A stretch of DNA of 64,000 nt from Pseudooceanicola antarcticus (GTDB taxonomy: Bacteria > Pseudomonadota > Alphaproteobacteria > Rhodobacterales > Rhodobacteraceae), in the NCBI RefSeq assembly GCF_900215355.1, contig NZ_OBEA01000005.1, forward strand, positions 310,001 through 374,000, written 5' to 3'. Positions 33,444-43,917 of the stretch are shown in pieces. The position numbers and the translations under genes are program-made. Within the stretch, counting starts at the first letter, position 1, and every line of letters starts with the position of its first letter. The notes under the pieces are model-generated. The model was given only the letters and a program-made list of their open reading frames with translations. It had not been told where the DNA came from and made no database searches.

Positions 33444-35029
33444 CAGAGATCCTCCAGGAAGGCAATCAGGGCGGCCCGGTCGGCGGGCGCCATGTCGATG
33501 ACCTGCTGGCGCGAGGCCTCGGCCTCGCCACCATGCCACAGCACCGCCTCGAGAAGCGAGCGGGCGCGGCCATCGTGCAGGTAATGGCTGTGGCCGTTGA
33601 CCTGCGGTGTCAGACCAATGCCCCAGAGCGGCGGGGTCTTCCATTCGCGGCCCGAGGCGCGGCCCTCGGGGCGGTTGTCGGCCAGACCCTCGCCCATGTC
33701 GTGCAGCAGCAGGTCGGTATAGGGCCAGATCAGCTGGAAGCTCTGCGCCACCTCGCCCGGCAGCCGGTGCGTCACATGTTTGGGCGTGTGGCAGGAGGTG
33801 CAGCCGGCAGCATGGAACATCTCCTTGCCGCGCAGCACCTGCGGATCGCCGACATTGCGGCGCTCGGGGACGGCGAGGTTGCGCGAGTAGAAGGTCACGA
33901 GCTCCAGCCCCGCCGCGTCGATCTCGGTCTCGCGCACGTCGCCGTCGCCATGAGGCGCGGCGCGGCACTCCGCCTCGGCCTCGGTGCAATCGCCCCAGGG
34001 CTGGGTGAAGAGCGGGGTCGAGATGCCGATATCGCCCGAGAAGGCCGCGGCCGATTGCTCCAGCACCGAGGGCGCGCCGGCCTTCCAGCCGAAGCGGCCC
34101 AGGGCGGGGCGCTCATGCTCGAAGCTCCAGACCATCTGCGCCCGCCCCGAGATACCGTCACCATCGACGTCCTGCGGATCGACCCTGGAAAGGATATCCT
34201 CGGCGGGAATGGCCTCGAGCAGGCCAAGGCCCAGCATCTGCGGCGCCACCCGAGGGCTGAGCATGGCGCCCGGCGCCAGCGGCCCGTAGCCCAGGTCATC
34301 GGCGCGCCATTCGGGCCGGCGCAGGCTTGCGGTCTCGCCCCCCGCCAGCTCGACGCGCTCTTCTCTCCAGCTGACGCCCAGGCGGTATTCGGCGGGCAGC
34401 CCGGCGATGCCGAAATCCTGCATCTGGCCGCCATAGGTCGGGTCGGGGCGGGTCCGCGCCCCCTCCCCCATGGGATCGCCGAGCGACAGCAGGAAGGCCT
34501 CGATCTCGGACATGGGCTGGCTCTCATGGGCCGGCACCGAGACCCGCAGGAACATCGAGACCGCATCATCCTCGGGGCCTTCGGGCGGATGGCCGCGTCC
34601 GTCCTTCAGGTGGCAGCGCTGGCAGGAGCGCGCGTTGTAAAGCGGCCCCAGCCCGTCGCTGGCACGTGTCGAACTGGGCGAGCTGACCCAGAGCTTGCGG
34701 AAGAGCCCATTGCCCAGCTTGAAATCCATCTCCTCTTCAAAGGAGAGGTTCTCGGAGCTCTGGCTGAAGGCGTCGGCATCGCTGCGCGCCCGCGTGGTGG
34801 CCGCCCCGCCAGGGTTCTGCTCGAACCGCTCGGGCTTCGTGAAATCCTCGGTCAGCGCCGTGACCGAGGCGATGCGCGCCGCCTCTTCGGCCGTGCGCGG
34901 CAGCACCTGCAGGACCGGCTCGAAGAGCACCTCGGGCAGCGGCGGGCTTTCGGCGCGCGCCGCGGGCGACAGCGCTACCCCGGCCAGAAGAAGTGCAGAG
35001 AGAGAACGAATACCGAAGCTCGGGGTCAT
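33443..35029 (-). CDS. Di-haem oxidoreductase-like protein (DUF1111)
   Basis: 528 residues with a signal peptide (LSALLLAGVALSPAARA). Two CxxCH haem sites: CQRCH in YNARSCQRCHLKDGRGHP (near residue 138) and CTSCH in AAGCTSCHTPKHVTH (near residue 408), as in the DUF1111/'thiol oxidoreductase' family. Periplasmic redox protein, first gene of the unit with imelysin and DUF1513. A role in iron oxidation or reduction at uptake is suggested by context. A CTGA-N9-TCGG box lies about 60 bases upstream of its start. Confidence 0.88.
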   Translation of the reverse strand: MTPSFGIRSLSALLLAGVALSPAARAESPPLPEVLFEPVLQVLPRTAEEAARIASVTALTEDFTKPERFEQNPGGAATTRARSDADAFSQSSENLSFEEEMDFKLGNGLFRKLWVSSPSSTRASDGLGPLYNARSCQRCHLKDGRGHPPEGPEDDAVSMFLRVSVPAHESQPMSEIEAFLLSLGDPMGEGARTRPDPTYGGQMQDFGIAGLPAEYRLGVSWREERVELAGGETASLRRPEWRADDLGYGPLAPGAMLSPRVAPQMLGLGLLEAIPAEDILSRVDPQDVDGDGISGRAQMVWSFEHERPALGRFGWKAGAPSVLEQSAAAFSGDIGISTPLFTQPWGDCTEAEAECRAAPHGDGDVRETEIDAAGLELVTFYSRNLAVPERRNVGDPQVLRGKEMFHAAGCTSCHTPKHVTHRLPGEVAQSFQLIWPYTDLLLHDMGEGLADNRPEGRASGREWKTPPLWGIGLTPQVNGHSHYLHDGRARSLLEAVLWHGGEAEASRQQVIDMAPADRAALIAFLEDL

Positions 35030-35082
35030 CGAGGTGACCTTTCCTGGGAATTGCCCTTGAAGAATGGCCCCGACTTGCCACT

Positions 35083-35108
35083 CCTACCTGAGCAATTCAA
35101 TCGGAAAT
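35083..35108 (-). promoter_or_regulatory. Candidate iron-responsive box upstream of the DUF1111 operon
   Basis: Contains CTGAGCAATTCAATCGG (35087-35103), fitting the pattern CYGA-N9-TCGR shared with the imelysin (37526) and hemP (50613) promoters. The minus-strand reading TTTCCGATTGAA also matches TTTCCGAATGAA at the imelysin promoter. Confidence 0.5.
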
Positions 35109-35186
35109 ACCGTCTCCCTCCCGCGACAGAGCGTCCCGCCGCCCGGACAAGCCCCGGTCCGGCACGGTGCGACGCCCCCCGCCCCC

Positions 35187-35246
35187 ATCCGACGGCCGGA
35201 AATACTGCGGGGGAGTCCGCCGCAGGCGGGCGGGGGCAGAGCCCCC
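35187..35246. repeat. Half palindromic repeat plus GGGGGC hairpin
   Basis: 35187-35214 holds ATCCGACGGCCGGAAATACT with GCGGGGGAG, one arm only. It is followed by GGGGGC-AGA-GCCCCC at 35232-35246. No gene is seen in 35030-35329, which besides this repeat holds the iron box and the bfr terminator. Confidence 0.65.
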
Positions 35247-35257
35247 TGCCCCGAACG

Positions 35258-35283
35258 TGAAAAGGAGGCCCGAAGGCCTCCTT
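35258..35283 (-). terminator. Rho-independent terminator after bfr
   Basis: Minus strand AAGGAGGCC-TTCG-GGCCTCCTT (35262-35283) with a stable TTCG loop, followed by TTTCACG. Located 47 bases after the bacterioferritin stop codon. Confidence 0.8.
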
Positions 35284-35329
35284 CCCGATCTTGCCGGCAG
35301 ATCTTCCTGCCGGGCCATGTGCGGTGGCC

Positions 35330-35815
35330 TTACTCCGCCTGATCCGCAGAAGAGGCGTTGAGCAGGCCGTATTTCTCGGCGCCCAGGCTCTCGTAGAGAT
35401 CCAGCTGGGTTTCGAGGAAGTCGATATGGCCCTCTTCATCGGTCATCAGCTCCTCGAAGAGGTTCTTGGTGACGTAGTCGCCGACGCTCTCGCAATACTC
35501 GCGCGCTTCCTTGTAGAGCGCACGGGCATCGTGTTCGCCGGCCAGGTCGGCCTCCAGCGTCTCCTTCAGGTTCTCGCCGATCCGCAGGCTGTCCAGCTTC
35601 TGCATGTTCGGGTGACCTTCCAGGAAGATGATGCGGTCGACCAGCTTGTCGGCGTGGTGCATCTCCTCGATGCTCTCGGCGCGCGACTTGGCCGCGATCT
35701 TGCCGAAGCCCCAGTCATCCTGCAGTCGATAATGCAGCCAGTACTGGTTGATGGCGGTCAGTTCGCTGCGGAGCGCTGCGTTAAGGTACTCAATAACCTT
35801 TGCGTCGCCTTTCAT
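35330..35815 (-). CDS. bfr: Bacterioferritin
   Basis: 161-residue haem-containing iron-storage protein that assembles into a 24-mer. Ferroxidase ligands are visible: glutamate in [18 protein letters not shown] and H in [13 protein letters not shown], later glutamates in [11 protein letters not shown] and [14 protein letters not shown]; the haem methionine is in [12 protein letters not shown] (residue 52 region). ATG 35815 has GAAAGGAGA upstream; the frame continues upstream to 35872 but that part is shadow. Its first 26 bases overlap the bfd coding region. Confidence 0.95.
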   Translation of the reverse strand: MKGDAKVIEYLNAALRSELTAINQYWLHYRLQDDWGFGKIAAKSRAESIEEMHHADKLVDRIIFLEGHPNMQKLDSLRIGENLKETLEADLAGEHDARALYKEAREYCESVGDYVTKNLFEELMTDEEGHIDFLETQLDLYESLGAEKYGLLNASSADQAE

Positions 35816-36056
35816 CGGAAGTCTCCTTTCCGGGCGCGCGGCGGAGGCCGCGCAGAATTTCAGGTACCTCAAAACTATCGCAATCGCGCATCGTGTCCAT
35901 GAATAGCGGCAAACATCCTCCGCAGTCGGCCTTCTTGCCCAGGGCGCGATAGATCTTGCCGGGGGTAATGATGGTCTCGGGGTCGGAGGCGCGCATCCAG
36001 TCCACCGCGGCGCGGATGTCTCGGTCGGTGATCGACTGGCAATGGCAGATCATCAT
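35790..36056 (-). CDS. bfd: Bacterioferritin-associated ferredoxin
   Basis: An 88-residue [2Fe-2S] protein: CHC near the N-terminus ([15 protein letters not shown]) and CGGC ([14 protein letters not shown]), the C-x-C...C-x2-C set of Bfd/NifU-type domains, which delivers electrons to bacterioferritin for iron release. It is longer than the canonical 60-70 residues because the C-terminus ([19 protein letters not shown]) runs 26 bases into the bfr gene. Either ATG of the pair at 36056/36053 may start it. Downstream of imelysin by 81 bases. Confidence 0.85.
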   Translation of the reverse strand: MMICHCQSITDRDIRAAVDWMRASDPETIITPGKIYRALGKKADCGGCLPLFMDTMRDCDSFEVPEILRGLRRAPGKETSDERRRKGY

Positions 36057-36137
36057 GGCAGGTACCTCGGGCTCAGATGTGCCGGGCGGCGGCAGGCGCC
36101 ACCCGGCTTGTCCTGTCGGGGCCTGTGGCCCTCGGGA

Positions 36138-37406
<1,269 letters not shown>

Positions 37407-37518
37407 GAAGATCCCTCGGTTATCTAAGTCTTTGTCGGGCGGTCTGCCTGCAAGGGCCGGCGCCTCGCCGAGGTCCGGTCCCGAGTCACCTGCTTTTCTG
37501 ACCAAATCGCTCAACCAA

Positions 37519-37547
37519 GTCAATCCCGACTATTTCATTCGGAAATG
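37519..37547 (-). promoter_or_regulatory. Candidate iron-responsive box upstream of imelysin
   Basis: CCGACTATTTCATTCGG (37526-37542) is a CCGA-N9-TCGG palindrome with an AT-rich core. The adjacent GTCAATC also recurs at the hemP promoter (GTCAATCCGACTA at 50607), making these two sites alike over about 17 positions. Possible reader: an iron-sensing regulator such as IscR/Irr acting on the 'Iron-Rhodo-box'; identity unproven. Confidence 0.55.
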
Positions 37548-37738
37548 ACAATTGCCGGAACCTGCCGTCCGCCGGGCCCGCCTGCGCAGCCCCGCGCCGC
37601 CGGGGCAGAGATTTCCCCCGCCGCGGGACATTTCCGACCTGGCGCGGATGCTTCACGACATCGGCGAAAGAGAGGGGCTTGGCAGGGTGGTTTTCGCCGT
37701 GCTTCGCTCGTCCGGACGACCAAAGCCGGAGCCTGGCC

Positions 37739-39790
37739 ATGACCAAGCGCACATCTCGTGACCCCCTTCTGCAGCCCTATCAGCTCAAGCATCTGACGCT
37801 GAAGAACCGGATCATGACGACCGCGCATGAGCCCGCCTATACCGAGGACGGCCTGCCCAAGGAGCGCTACCGCGCCTATCATGAGGAACGCGCCAGGGGC
37901 GGCGTCGGCATGGTGATGACAGCCGGCTCGGCGGTGGTCTCGCGCGACAGCCCGGCGGCCTTCGGCAATATCCTGGCCTGGAAGGACGAGGTGACCCCCT
38001 GGATGGCGAAGCTGGCCGAGGCCTGCCACGCCCATGGCTGCGCGGTGATGATCCAGCTCACGCACCTGGGCTGGCGCACCCGCTGGGACGTTGGCGACTG
38101 GCTGCCCGCCGTGGCCCCCGGCCCGGCCCGCGAACCGGCGCACCGGGCCTTCCCGAAGGTCATGGAAGACTGGGACATTGCCCGCATCATCGAGGACTAC
38201 GCCGATGCCGCCGAGCGCATGCAGGCCGCCGGGCTCGACGGGATCGAGCTGGAGGCCTACGGCCACCTGATGGATGCCTTCTGGTCACGCCAGCTGAATG
38301 CGCTCGACGGGCCCTACGGCGGCAGCGACCTGGACAGCCGGATGAAATTCTCTCTCGACGTGCTGCAGGCGATCCGCGACCGGGTGGGGCCTGAGTTCAT
38401 CGTCGGGCTGCGCTACACGGCAGATGACCTCGTCGAGGGTTCGATCTCCGAGGCCGAGGGGATCGAGATCGGCCGCCGCCTGAAGGCCACGGGACAGGTG
38501 GATTTCCTCAACGTGATCCGGGGCCGCGTGGATACCGAGCCACGGCTCACCGATGTGATCCCGGTGCAGGGCATGACCTCGGCACCGCACCTGGATTTCG
38601 CCGGCAAGATCCGCGCCGAGGTGGGTCTGCCCACTTTCCACGCCGCCCGCATCCCCGACGTGGCCACGGCCCGCCACGCGGTGGCCGAGGGCAAGCTGGA
38701 CATGGTCGGCATGACCCGCGCCCATATCGCCGATCCGCATATCGTGGCCAAGATCATGGCGGGCCAGGAAGACCGCATCCGCCCCTGCGTCGGCGCCACC
38801 TATTGCCTCGACCGGATCTACCAGGCGGGGGGTGCGCTCTGCATCCACAATGCCTCAACCGGCCGCGAGCTGGAGCAGCCGCATGTGATCGAGAAGGCCG
38901 CGACACCCCGCAAGGTGGTGGTGATAGGCGCCGGTCCCGGAGGGCTGGAAGCCGCCCGCGTCGCCGCCGAGCGCGGCCATGCAGTGACCGTGCTGGAAGC
39001 CGCGGACCAACCCGGTGGCCAGATCCGCCTGCTGGCGCAATCGCAACGGCGCTCCGAGATGATCGGCATCATCGACTGGCGCATGGCGCAATGCGAGGAG
39101 CTGGGCGTCGCCTTCCATTTCAACACTTTCGCCGAGACCGACGAGGTGCTGGCCCTCTCTCCCGACCTCGTGGTCCTGGCCACCGGCGGCCTGCCCCAGG
39201 TCGAGGTGCTGCCCGGCGGCGGTCTGGCGCTATCGCCATGGGAGGTGATCTCGGGCGAGGCCAAGCCCTCGGGCCGGGTGCTGGTCTATGACGAGGCCGG
39301 CGACCACGCGGGCGTTCAAGCCGCAGAGCTGCTGGCGAAGGCCGGCGCGGAGGTCGAGCTGATGAACCCCGAACGCGGCATCTCGCCCGAGGTGCTGGGG
39401 ATGAACTTCGTGCCCTACATGCGCGCCCTGCAGGCGCATGACGTGACCTTCACCGTCGGCCGCCGCCTGGCCGCGCTGGAGCGCGCGGGCAACGGGCTGA
39501 AGGCGGTGATCGGCACCGACTACTCGACGGCCACCTACGAGGCGCTCTTCGATGCGGTGGTGATCAATGCCGGCACCCTGCCGATGGATGATCTCTATTT
39601 CGAGCTGAAACCCCTGTCGCGGAACCTCGGCGAGGTCTCGCAAGCGGTGCTGGTCGCGGCGCGGGGCTATCCCTTCCCGCAGCGCGCGCCGGACGCCGCC
39701 TTCGATCTCGTCCGGATCGGAGACGCGGTCGCCTCGCGCAATATCCATGCGGCAATCTACGAAGCGCTCAGGCTGATGCGGCTGAGCTGA
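37739..39790 (+). CDS. Trimethylamine-dehydrogenase-like flavoenzyme (N-methylproline/dimethylglycine demethylase type)
   Basis: 683 residues: an FMN-binding old-yellow-enzyme barrel (residues 1-370; LKNRIMTTAHEPAYTEDG, GIELEAYGHLMDAFWS), a cluster segment (RPCVGATYCLDRIYQAGG...LCIHN) and a C-terminal FAD/NAD domain (VVVIGAGPGGLEAARVAAERGH). Homologues (DgcA, N-methylproline demethylase) remove methyl groups from methylated amino acids. Only three cysteines stand at the 4Fe-4S site; the second of the usual CxxCxxxC is alanine, perhaps a subfamily trait. ATG 37739 has GGAGCCTGG upstream. Neighbouring creatinase, which yields sarcosine, hints at methylamine-type catabolism. Confidence 0.85.
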   Translation: MTKRTSRDPLLQPYQLKHLTLKNRIMTTAHEPAYTEDGLPKERYRAYHEERARGGVGMVMTAGSAVVSRDSPAAFGNILAWKDEVTPWMAKLAEACHAHGCAVMIQLTHLGWRTRWDVGDWLPAVAPGPAREPAHRAFPKVMEDWDIARIIEDYADAAERMQAAGLDGIELEAYGHLMDAFWSRQLNALDGPYGGSDLDSRMKFSLDVLQAIRDRVGPEFIVGLRYTADDLVEGSISEAEGIEIGRRLKATGQVDFLNVIRGRVDTEPRLTDVIPVQGMTSAPHLDFAGKIRAEVGLPTFHAARIPDVATARHAVAEGKLDMVGMTRAHIADPHIVAKIMAGQEDRIRPCVGATYCLDRIYQAGGALCIHNASTGRELEQPHVIEKAATPRKVVVIGAGPGGLEAARVAAERGHAVTVLEAADQPGGQIRLLAQSQRRSEMIGIIDWRMAQCEELGVAFHFNTFAETDEVLALSPDLVVLATGGLPQVEVLPGGGLALSPWEVISGEAKPSGRVLVYDEAGDHAGVQAAELLAKAGAEVELMNPERGISPEVLGMNFVPYMRALQAHDVTFTVGRRLAALERAGNGLKAVIGTDYSTATYEALFDAVVINAGTLPMDDLYFELKPLSRNLGEVSQAVLVAARGYPFPQRAPDAAFDLVRIGDAVASRNIHAAIYEALRLMRLS

Positions 39791-39804
39791 GGGAGAGGGC
39801 GTAG

Positions 39805-39905
39805 GGGGGCTCTGCCCCCGTCGCTGCGCGACTCCCCCGCAGTATTTTCAGCCATCGGATAGGGAAAAGAGCCACTTACATCTATCCGACGGCCTGAAAT
39901 ACTGC
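39805..39905. repeat. Composite palindromic repeat after the demethylase-like gene
   Basis: GGGGGC-TCT-GCCCCC hairpin (39805-39819) followed by arms 39839-39861 and 39883-39905 (core CAGTATTTTCAG, outer CATCGGATA; inverse copy has small changes GGCCTGAAAT). It sits between convergent genes and is a mirror image of the order at 2942-3042. The rest of 39906-40002 shows a weak GGTGC/GCACC hairpin and nothing else. Confidence 0.75.
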
Positions 39906-40002
39906 CGCCGGAGGCATCCGACAGATGCCGTGAGAGAGCCGTCCGCCCTGAAGCGCGGCCCGCGGCCAAACCCCTAGGGTGCTTGCAGTGCACCTTCCCG
40001 GT

Positions 40003-40224
40003 TCAGGCCTCGGCGGGCCGCCGCACGAATTGCGCCGCCTCCAGCACCAACGGATCAAGCCCCGCCCCGCCTGCATCCACATGGGCAAAGAACTGCGCCC
40101 GCATGCGCGGCTCCCAGAAGTCGTTGAGGTGGGCGGCCAGTCGCTCGGCGCCATCCGCGCCGGGCTGGGTCTTGAAGAAGGTGGCGATCTGGTTCGCCAT
40201 CATGGTCAGTTTCTCAGGCGACAT
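40003..40224 (-). CDS. fdsD: NAD-dependent formate dehydrogenase delta subunit
   Basis: 73 residues starting at ATG 40224 (MSPEKLTMMANQIATFFKTQPGADGAERLAAHLNDFWEPRMR). The KLxxMANQIAxFF...AxHLxxFWxPxMR pattern is the FdsD family signature. FdsD is a small subunit needed for activity of the FdsABG complex. It overlaps the end of fdhD by 11 bases and is the last gene of the operon. Confidence 0.93.
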   Translation of the reverse strand: MSPEKLTMMANQIATFFKTQPGADGAERLAAHLNDFWEPRMRAQFFAHVDAGGAGLDPLVLEAAQFVRRPAEA

Positions 40225-41029
40225 GGGTTTCTCCTTCACCGATCCGCTCGGCGTGGGCGTAGATGTCGAAACCGCCCGCACGGGCGAAGGCGGCCAGGGT
40301 GAGGCCCGCGCCCTCGGCCAGGCGCACCGCATGGGCCGTCGGGGCCGAGACCGCGATCAGCGCCGTGCAGCCGACCTGGGCGGCCTTCTGCACCAGCTCG
40401 ACCGACAGCCGCGAGGTCATGACGAAGGCGCCCGCGCCGGGGTCGATCCCCTGCCCCGCCAGCGCACCGATCAGCTTGTCGAGCGCATTGTGCCGCCCCA
40501 CGTCTTCACGCGCGGCGAGCAGGCCCTCTCCCGGCCGCAGGAAGCCCGCCGCGTGGACGGCGCGGGTGCGGTCGTGCAGGGGCTGTCGGTCGCGCAGCAG
40601 CTCGGCGGCGCTTGCAACCTCGGCCGAGGTGAAGCGCGGACCGGGGCCGACCTGCGGCACGCTGCGCGCGGCCTCGGCCAGCGAGTCGATGCCGCAGAGA
40701 CCACAGCCCACGGGGCCCATCATGGCGCGACGGCGCGCGGTCAGGGCCTCGCCCCGGTCCTCGGCCAGCCACATGCGGCACTCGGTGCCCTCACCGTGTT
40801 CGACAACCTCCAGGCTCTTGATGTCGGAGGGTTTCCCGATGATCCCCTCGGAAAGCGAGAAGCCAAGCGCGAAATCCGCAAGATCCTGCGGCGAGGCCAT
40901 CATCACCGCCTGCGTGCTGCCGTCGTAGACCAGCGCCACAGGCCATTCCTCGGGCAGCGCGCGAGAGACCTCGCGCGTGCCTTCGGCACCCCAGCTGAGG
41001 CCCGGCAGGCTGCGGACGGGCTTTGCCAT
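40214..41029 (-). CDS. fdhD: Formate dehydrogenase accessory sulfurtransferase FdhD/FdsC
   Basis: 271-residue protein that binds bis-MGD and delivers sulfur to the molybdenum cofactor of formate dehydrogenase. Motifs: DFALGFSLSEGII, the cysteine pair GPVGCGLCGIDSL (near residue 118), EDVGRHNALDKLIG and SRLSVELVQKAAQVG. Start ATG 41029 shares its A with the fdsA stop codon, so translation is coupled; longer frame upstream is shadow. In fds operons this gene is also called fdsC. Confidence 0.94.
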   Translation of the reverse strand: MAKPVRSLPGLSWGAEGTREVSRALPEEWPVALVYDGSTQAVMMASPQDLADFALGFSLSEGIIGKPSDIKSLEVVEHGEGTECRMWLAEDRGEALTARRRAMMGPVGCGLCGIDSLAEAARSVPQVGPGPRFTSAEVASAAELLRDRQPLHDRTRAVHAAGFLRPGEGLLAAREDVGRHNALDKLIGALAGQGIDPGAGAFVMTSRLSVELVQKAAQVGCTALIAVSAPTAHAVRLAEGAGLTLAAFARAGGFDIYAHAERIGEGETHVA

Positions 41030-43914
41030 CACTCGGCCGCCGGCAGGATGCGGCGGGATTGCTCGGCCTGTGCCGCGTAGCGCTCCTGCCAGTCCGAGGG
41101 GCCGTTGGACAGGCCGACCTGCACCGCCGTCACCTTGTATTCCGGGCAGTTCGTCGCCCAGTCCGAGAAGTCGGTGGTGATCACGTTGGCCTGGGTATCC
41201 GGGTGGTGGAAGGTCGTGTAGACCACGCCCGGACTGACCCGTTCCGAGAGCTTCGCGCGCAGCGAGGTCTCGCCCGAGCGCGAGGCAAGCCGCACCCAGT
41301 CGCCCTCCTTCACGCCGCGCACTTCGGCGTCGTGGGGGTGGATCTCGAGCACGTCTTCCTGGTGCCAGGTTGAGTTCTCGGTCCGCCGCGTCTGCGCGCC
41401 GACATTGTATTGCGACAGGATGCGGCCCGTCGTCAGCAGCAGCGGGAAGCGCGGGCCGGTCTTTTCCTCGGTCGCCACGTATTCGGTGACGATGAAGCGC
41501 CCCTTGCCGCGCACGAAGCCGTCCACGTGCATCAGCGGCGTGCCGTCGGGGTGGGCCTCGTTGCAGGGCCACTGCACGCTGCCCTTCTCTTCCAGCACGT
41601 CGTAGCTGACGCCCGCGAAGGAGGGCGTGGTCAGGGCGATCTCTTCCATGATCTGCGCCGGGTGGGTGTAGTGCCAATTGGCGCCCATGGCGTTGGCCAG
41701 CAATTGCGTGACCTCCCAGTCGGCATAGCCGGCCTTCGGCGCCATGACCTCGCGCACGCGGTTGATGCGGCGCTCGGCGTTGGTGAAGGTGCCGTCCTTT
41801 TCGAGGAAGGTCGATCCGGGCAGGAAGACATGGGCGTAGTTTGCCGTCTCGTTCAGGAAGAGGTCATGGACGATGACACACTCCATCGCCGCCAGACCGG
41901 CCGAGACATGCTTGGTGTCGGGATCGGACTGCAGGATATCCTCGCCCTGGCAGTAGAGGCCCTTGAAGGTGCCATCCACGGCGGCGTCCAGCATGTTGGG
42001 GATGCGCAGGCCCGGCTCGGGGTCGATCTCGACGCCCCAGGCCTTCTGGAAGACCTCGCGGACCTCCGCGCCCTTCACGTGGCGATAGCCCGGCAGCTCG
42101 TGGGGGAAGCTGCCCATGTCGCAGGACCCTTGCACGTTGTTCTGCCCGCGCAGCGGGTTCACGCCGACACCCTCGCGGCCGACGTTGCCGGTGAGCATGG
42201 CAAGGTTGGCGATGCCCATGACGGTGGTCGAGCCCTGGGAGTGCTCGGTGACGCCCAGGCCATAGTAGATGGCCCCGTTGCCCCCGGTGGCGAAGGTACG
42301 GGCGGCGGCGCGCAGCACGTCGGGGTCGACGCCGGTCAGCACGAAGGTCGCCTCGGGCGAATGCCGCTCGTCGCTGATGAATTCGGCATAGGAGAGGTAC
42401 TCGTCCCAGTCGCAACGCTCGCGGATATAGGCCTCGTCCGCCAGACCCTCGGTGACGATCACATGGGCCAGCGCGCTGACCACGGCGACGTTGGTGCCGG
42501 GGCGCAGCTGCAGGTGGTGGTCGGCGGCGATATGGGCCGATTTCACCAGGTCGATCTTGCGCGGGTCGATGACGATCAGCTTGGCGCCCTCGCGCAGCCG
42601 CTTCTTCATGCGCGAGCCGAAGACCGGATGCGCATCGGTGGGGTTGGCGCCGATGACCACGATCACGTCGGTCTTCTCGACCGAGTCGAAATCCTGGGTG
42701 CCCGCCGAGGTGCCGAAGGTCTGGCCGAGGCCATAGCCCGTGGGCGAATGGCAGACCCGCGCACAGGTGTCGGTGTTGTTGTTGCCGAAGACGGCACGGG
42801 CCAGCTTCTGGACCAGGTAGGTTTCCTCGTTGGTGCAGCGGCTTGAGGTGATGACGCCGATGGACTTCTGCCCGTAAGCCTCTTGAATCCCACGCATCTT
42901 CTTGGCGGCAAAGCCAAGCGCCTCTTCCCAGGAAACCTCCTGCCAGGGTTCGTCGATCCGCTCGCGGATCATCGGTTTCAAGATGCGGTCGGGGTGGTCG
43001 GCATAGCCATAGGCGAAGCGCCCCTTGACGCAGGAGTGCCCACGGTTGGCCTTGCCGTGCTTCCAGGGCACCATGCGCACCAGCTGGTCGCCGTTCAGCT
43101 CGGCCTTGAAGGAACAGCCGACACCGCAATAGGCGCAGGTGGTGACGACCGAGCGTTGCGGCACGCCCATCTCGATCACCGATTTCTCCTGCAGGGTCGC
43201 GGTCGGGCAGGCCTGCACGCAGGCCCCGCAGCTGACGCAATCACTTTCCAGGAAGTTCTCGGCCCCCACCGAAACCCGGCTGTCGAACCCGCGCCCCTCG
43301 ATGGTCAGCGCGAAGGTGCCCTGCACCTCTTCACAGGCGCGGACGCAGCGGTTGCAGACGATGCACTTGCTGGGATCATAGGTGAAATAGGGGTTGCTGT
43401 CGTCCTTGGGCAGCCATTCGGGATTGGGCTGGCCCGAGGTATCGCGGGTGGCAAAGTGGTTGGCCTTCTCGGGCGCCGCGTCATAGCGCACTTCGCGCAG
43501 GCCGACGACCCCGGCCATGTCCTGCAGCTCGCAATCGCCATTGGCGGCGCAGGTCAGGCAGTCCAGCGGGTGATCGGAGATATAGAGCTCCATCACCCCC
43601 TTGCGCATCCGCTGCAGCTTCTCGGACTGGGTGCGCACCACCATGCCCTCGTGCACCGGCGTGGTGCAGGAGGCAGGCGTGCCGCGCCGCCCCTCGATCT
43701 CGACCACGCAGAGGCGGCAGGAGCCGAAGGCCTCGAGGTTGTCGCTGGCGCAGAGCTTGGGGATATCCAGCCCCGCCTCCGCCGCAGCGCGCATGACCGA
43801 GGTGCCCTCGGGCACCGTGACCTTGGCGCCGTCAATGGTCAGATGCACCGGCTTGCCCGACTTGGCGGGGGTGCCCATGTCCTTGTCATCCCAGGGTATG
43901 ATGAAGTCTTTCAT
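41029..43914 (-). CDS. fdsA: NAD-dependent formate dehydrogenase alpha (catalytic) subunit
   Basis: 961-residue molybdenum or tungsten bis-MGD enzyme oxidising formate to CO2. N-terminal NuoG-like part: 2Fe-2S (CASDNLEAFGSCRLCVVEI), His-Cys cluster (HPLDCLTCAANGDC), two 4Fe-4S (CIVCNRCVRAC, CVSCGACVQAC) and CAYCGVGCS. Catalytic part has NNNTDTCARVCHSPTG, with the cysteine ligating the metal and the following histidine. Cytoplasmic, no Tat signal. Follows the DUF4287 gene by three bases. Confidence 0.97.
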   Translation of the reverse strand: MKDFIIPWDDKDMGTPAKSGKPVHLTIDGAKVTVPEGTSVMRAAAEAGLDIPKLCASDNLEAFGSCRLCVVEIEGRRGTPASCTTPVHEGMVVRTQSEKLQRMRKGVMELYISDHPLDCLTCAANGDCELQDMAGVVGLREVRYDAAPEKANHFATRDTSGQPNPEWLPKDDSNPYFTYDPSKCIVCNRCVRACEEVQGTFALTIEGRGFDSRVSVGAENFLESDCVSCGACVQACPTATLQEKSVIEMGVPQRSVVTTCAYCGVGCSFKAELNGDQLVRMVPWKHGKANRGHSCVKGRFAYGYADHPDRILKPMIRERIDEPWQEVSWEEALGFAAKKMRGIQEAYGQKSIGVITSSRCTNEETYLVQKLARAVFGNNNTDTCARVCHSPTGYGLGQTFGTSAGTQDFDSVEKTDVIVVIGANPTDAHPVFGSRMKKRLREGAKLIVIDPRKIDLVKSAHIAADHHLQLRPGTNVAVVSALAHVIVTEGLADEAYIRERCDWDEYLSYAEFISDERHSPEATFVLTGVDPDVLRAAARTFATGGNGAIYYGLGVTEHSQGSTTVMGIANLAMLTGNVGREGVGVNPLRGQNNVQGSCDMGSFPHELPGYRHVKGAEVREVFQKAWGVEIDPEPGLRIPNMLDAAVDGTFKGLYCQGEDILQSDPDTKHVSAGLAAMECVIVHDLFLNETANYAHVFLPGSTFLEKDGTFTNAERRINRVREVMAPKAGYADWEVTQLLANAMGANWHYTHPAQIMEEIALTTPSFAGVSYDVLEEKGSVQWPCNEAHPDGTPLMHVDGFVRGKGRFIVTEYVATEEKTGPRFPLLLTTGRILSQYNVGAQTRRTENSTWHQEDVLEIHPHDAEVRGVKEGDWVRLASRSGETSLRAKLSERVSPGVVYTTFHHPDTQANVITTDFSDWATNCPEYKVTAVQVGLSNGPSDWQERYAAQAEQSRRILPAAE

Positions 43915-43917
43915 GGC

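Noticed and set aside
33444-33989. N-terminal extension of the 32442 imelysin
   Set aside because: Shadow of the di-haem gene; a signal peptide starts exactly at ATG 33443.
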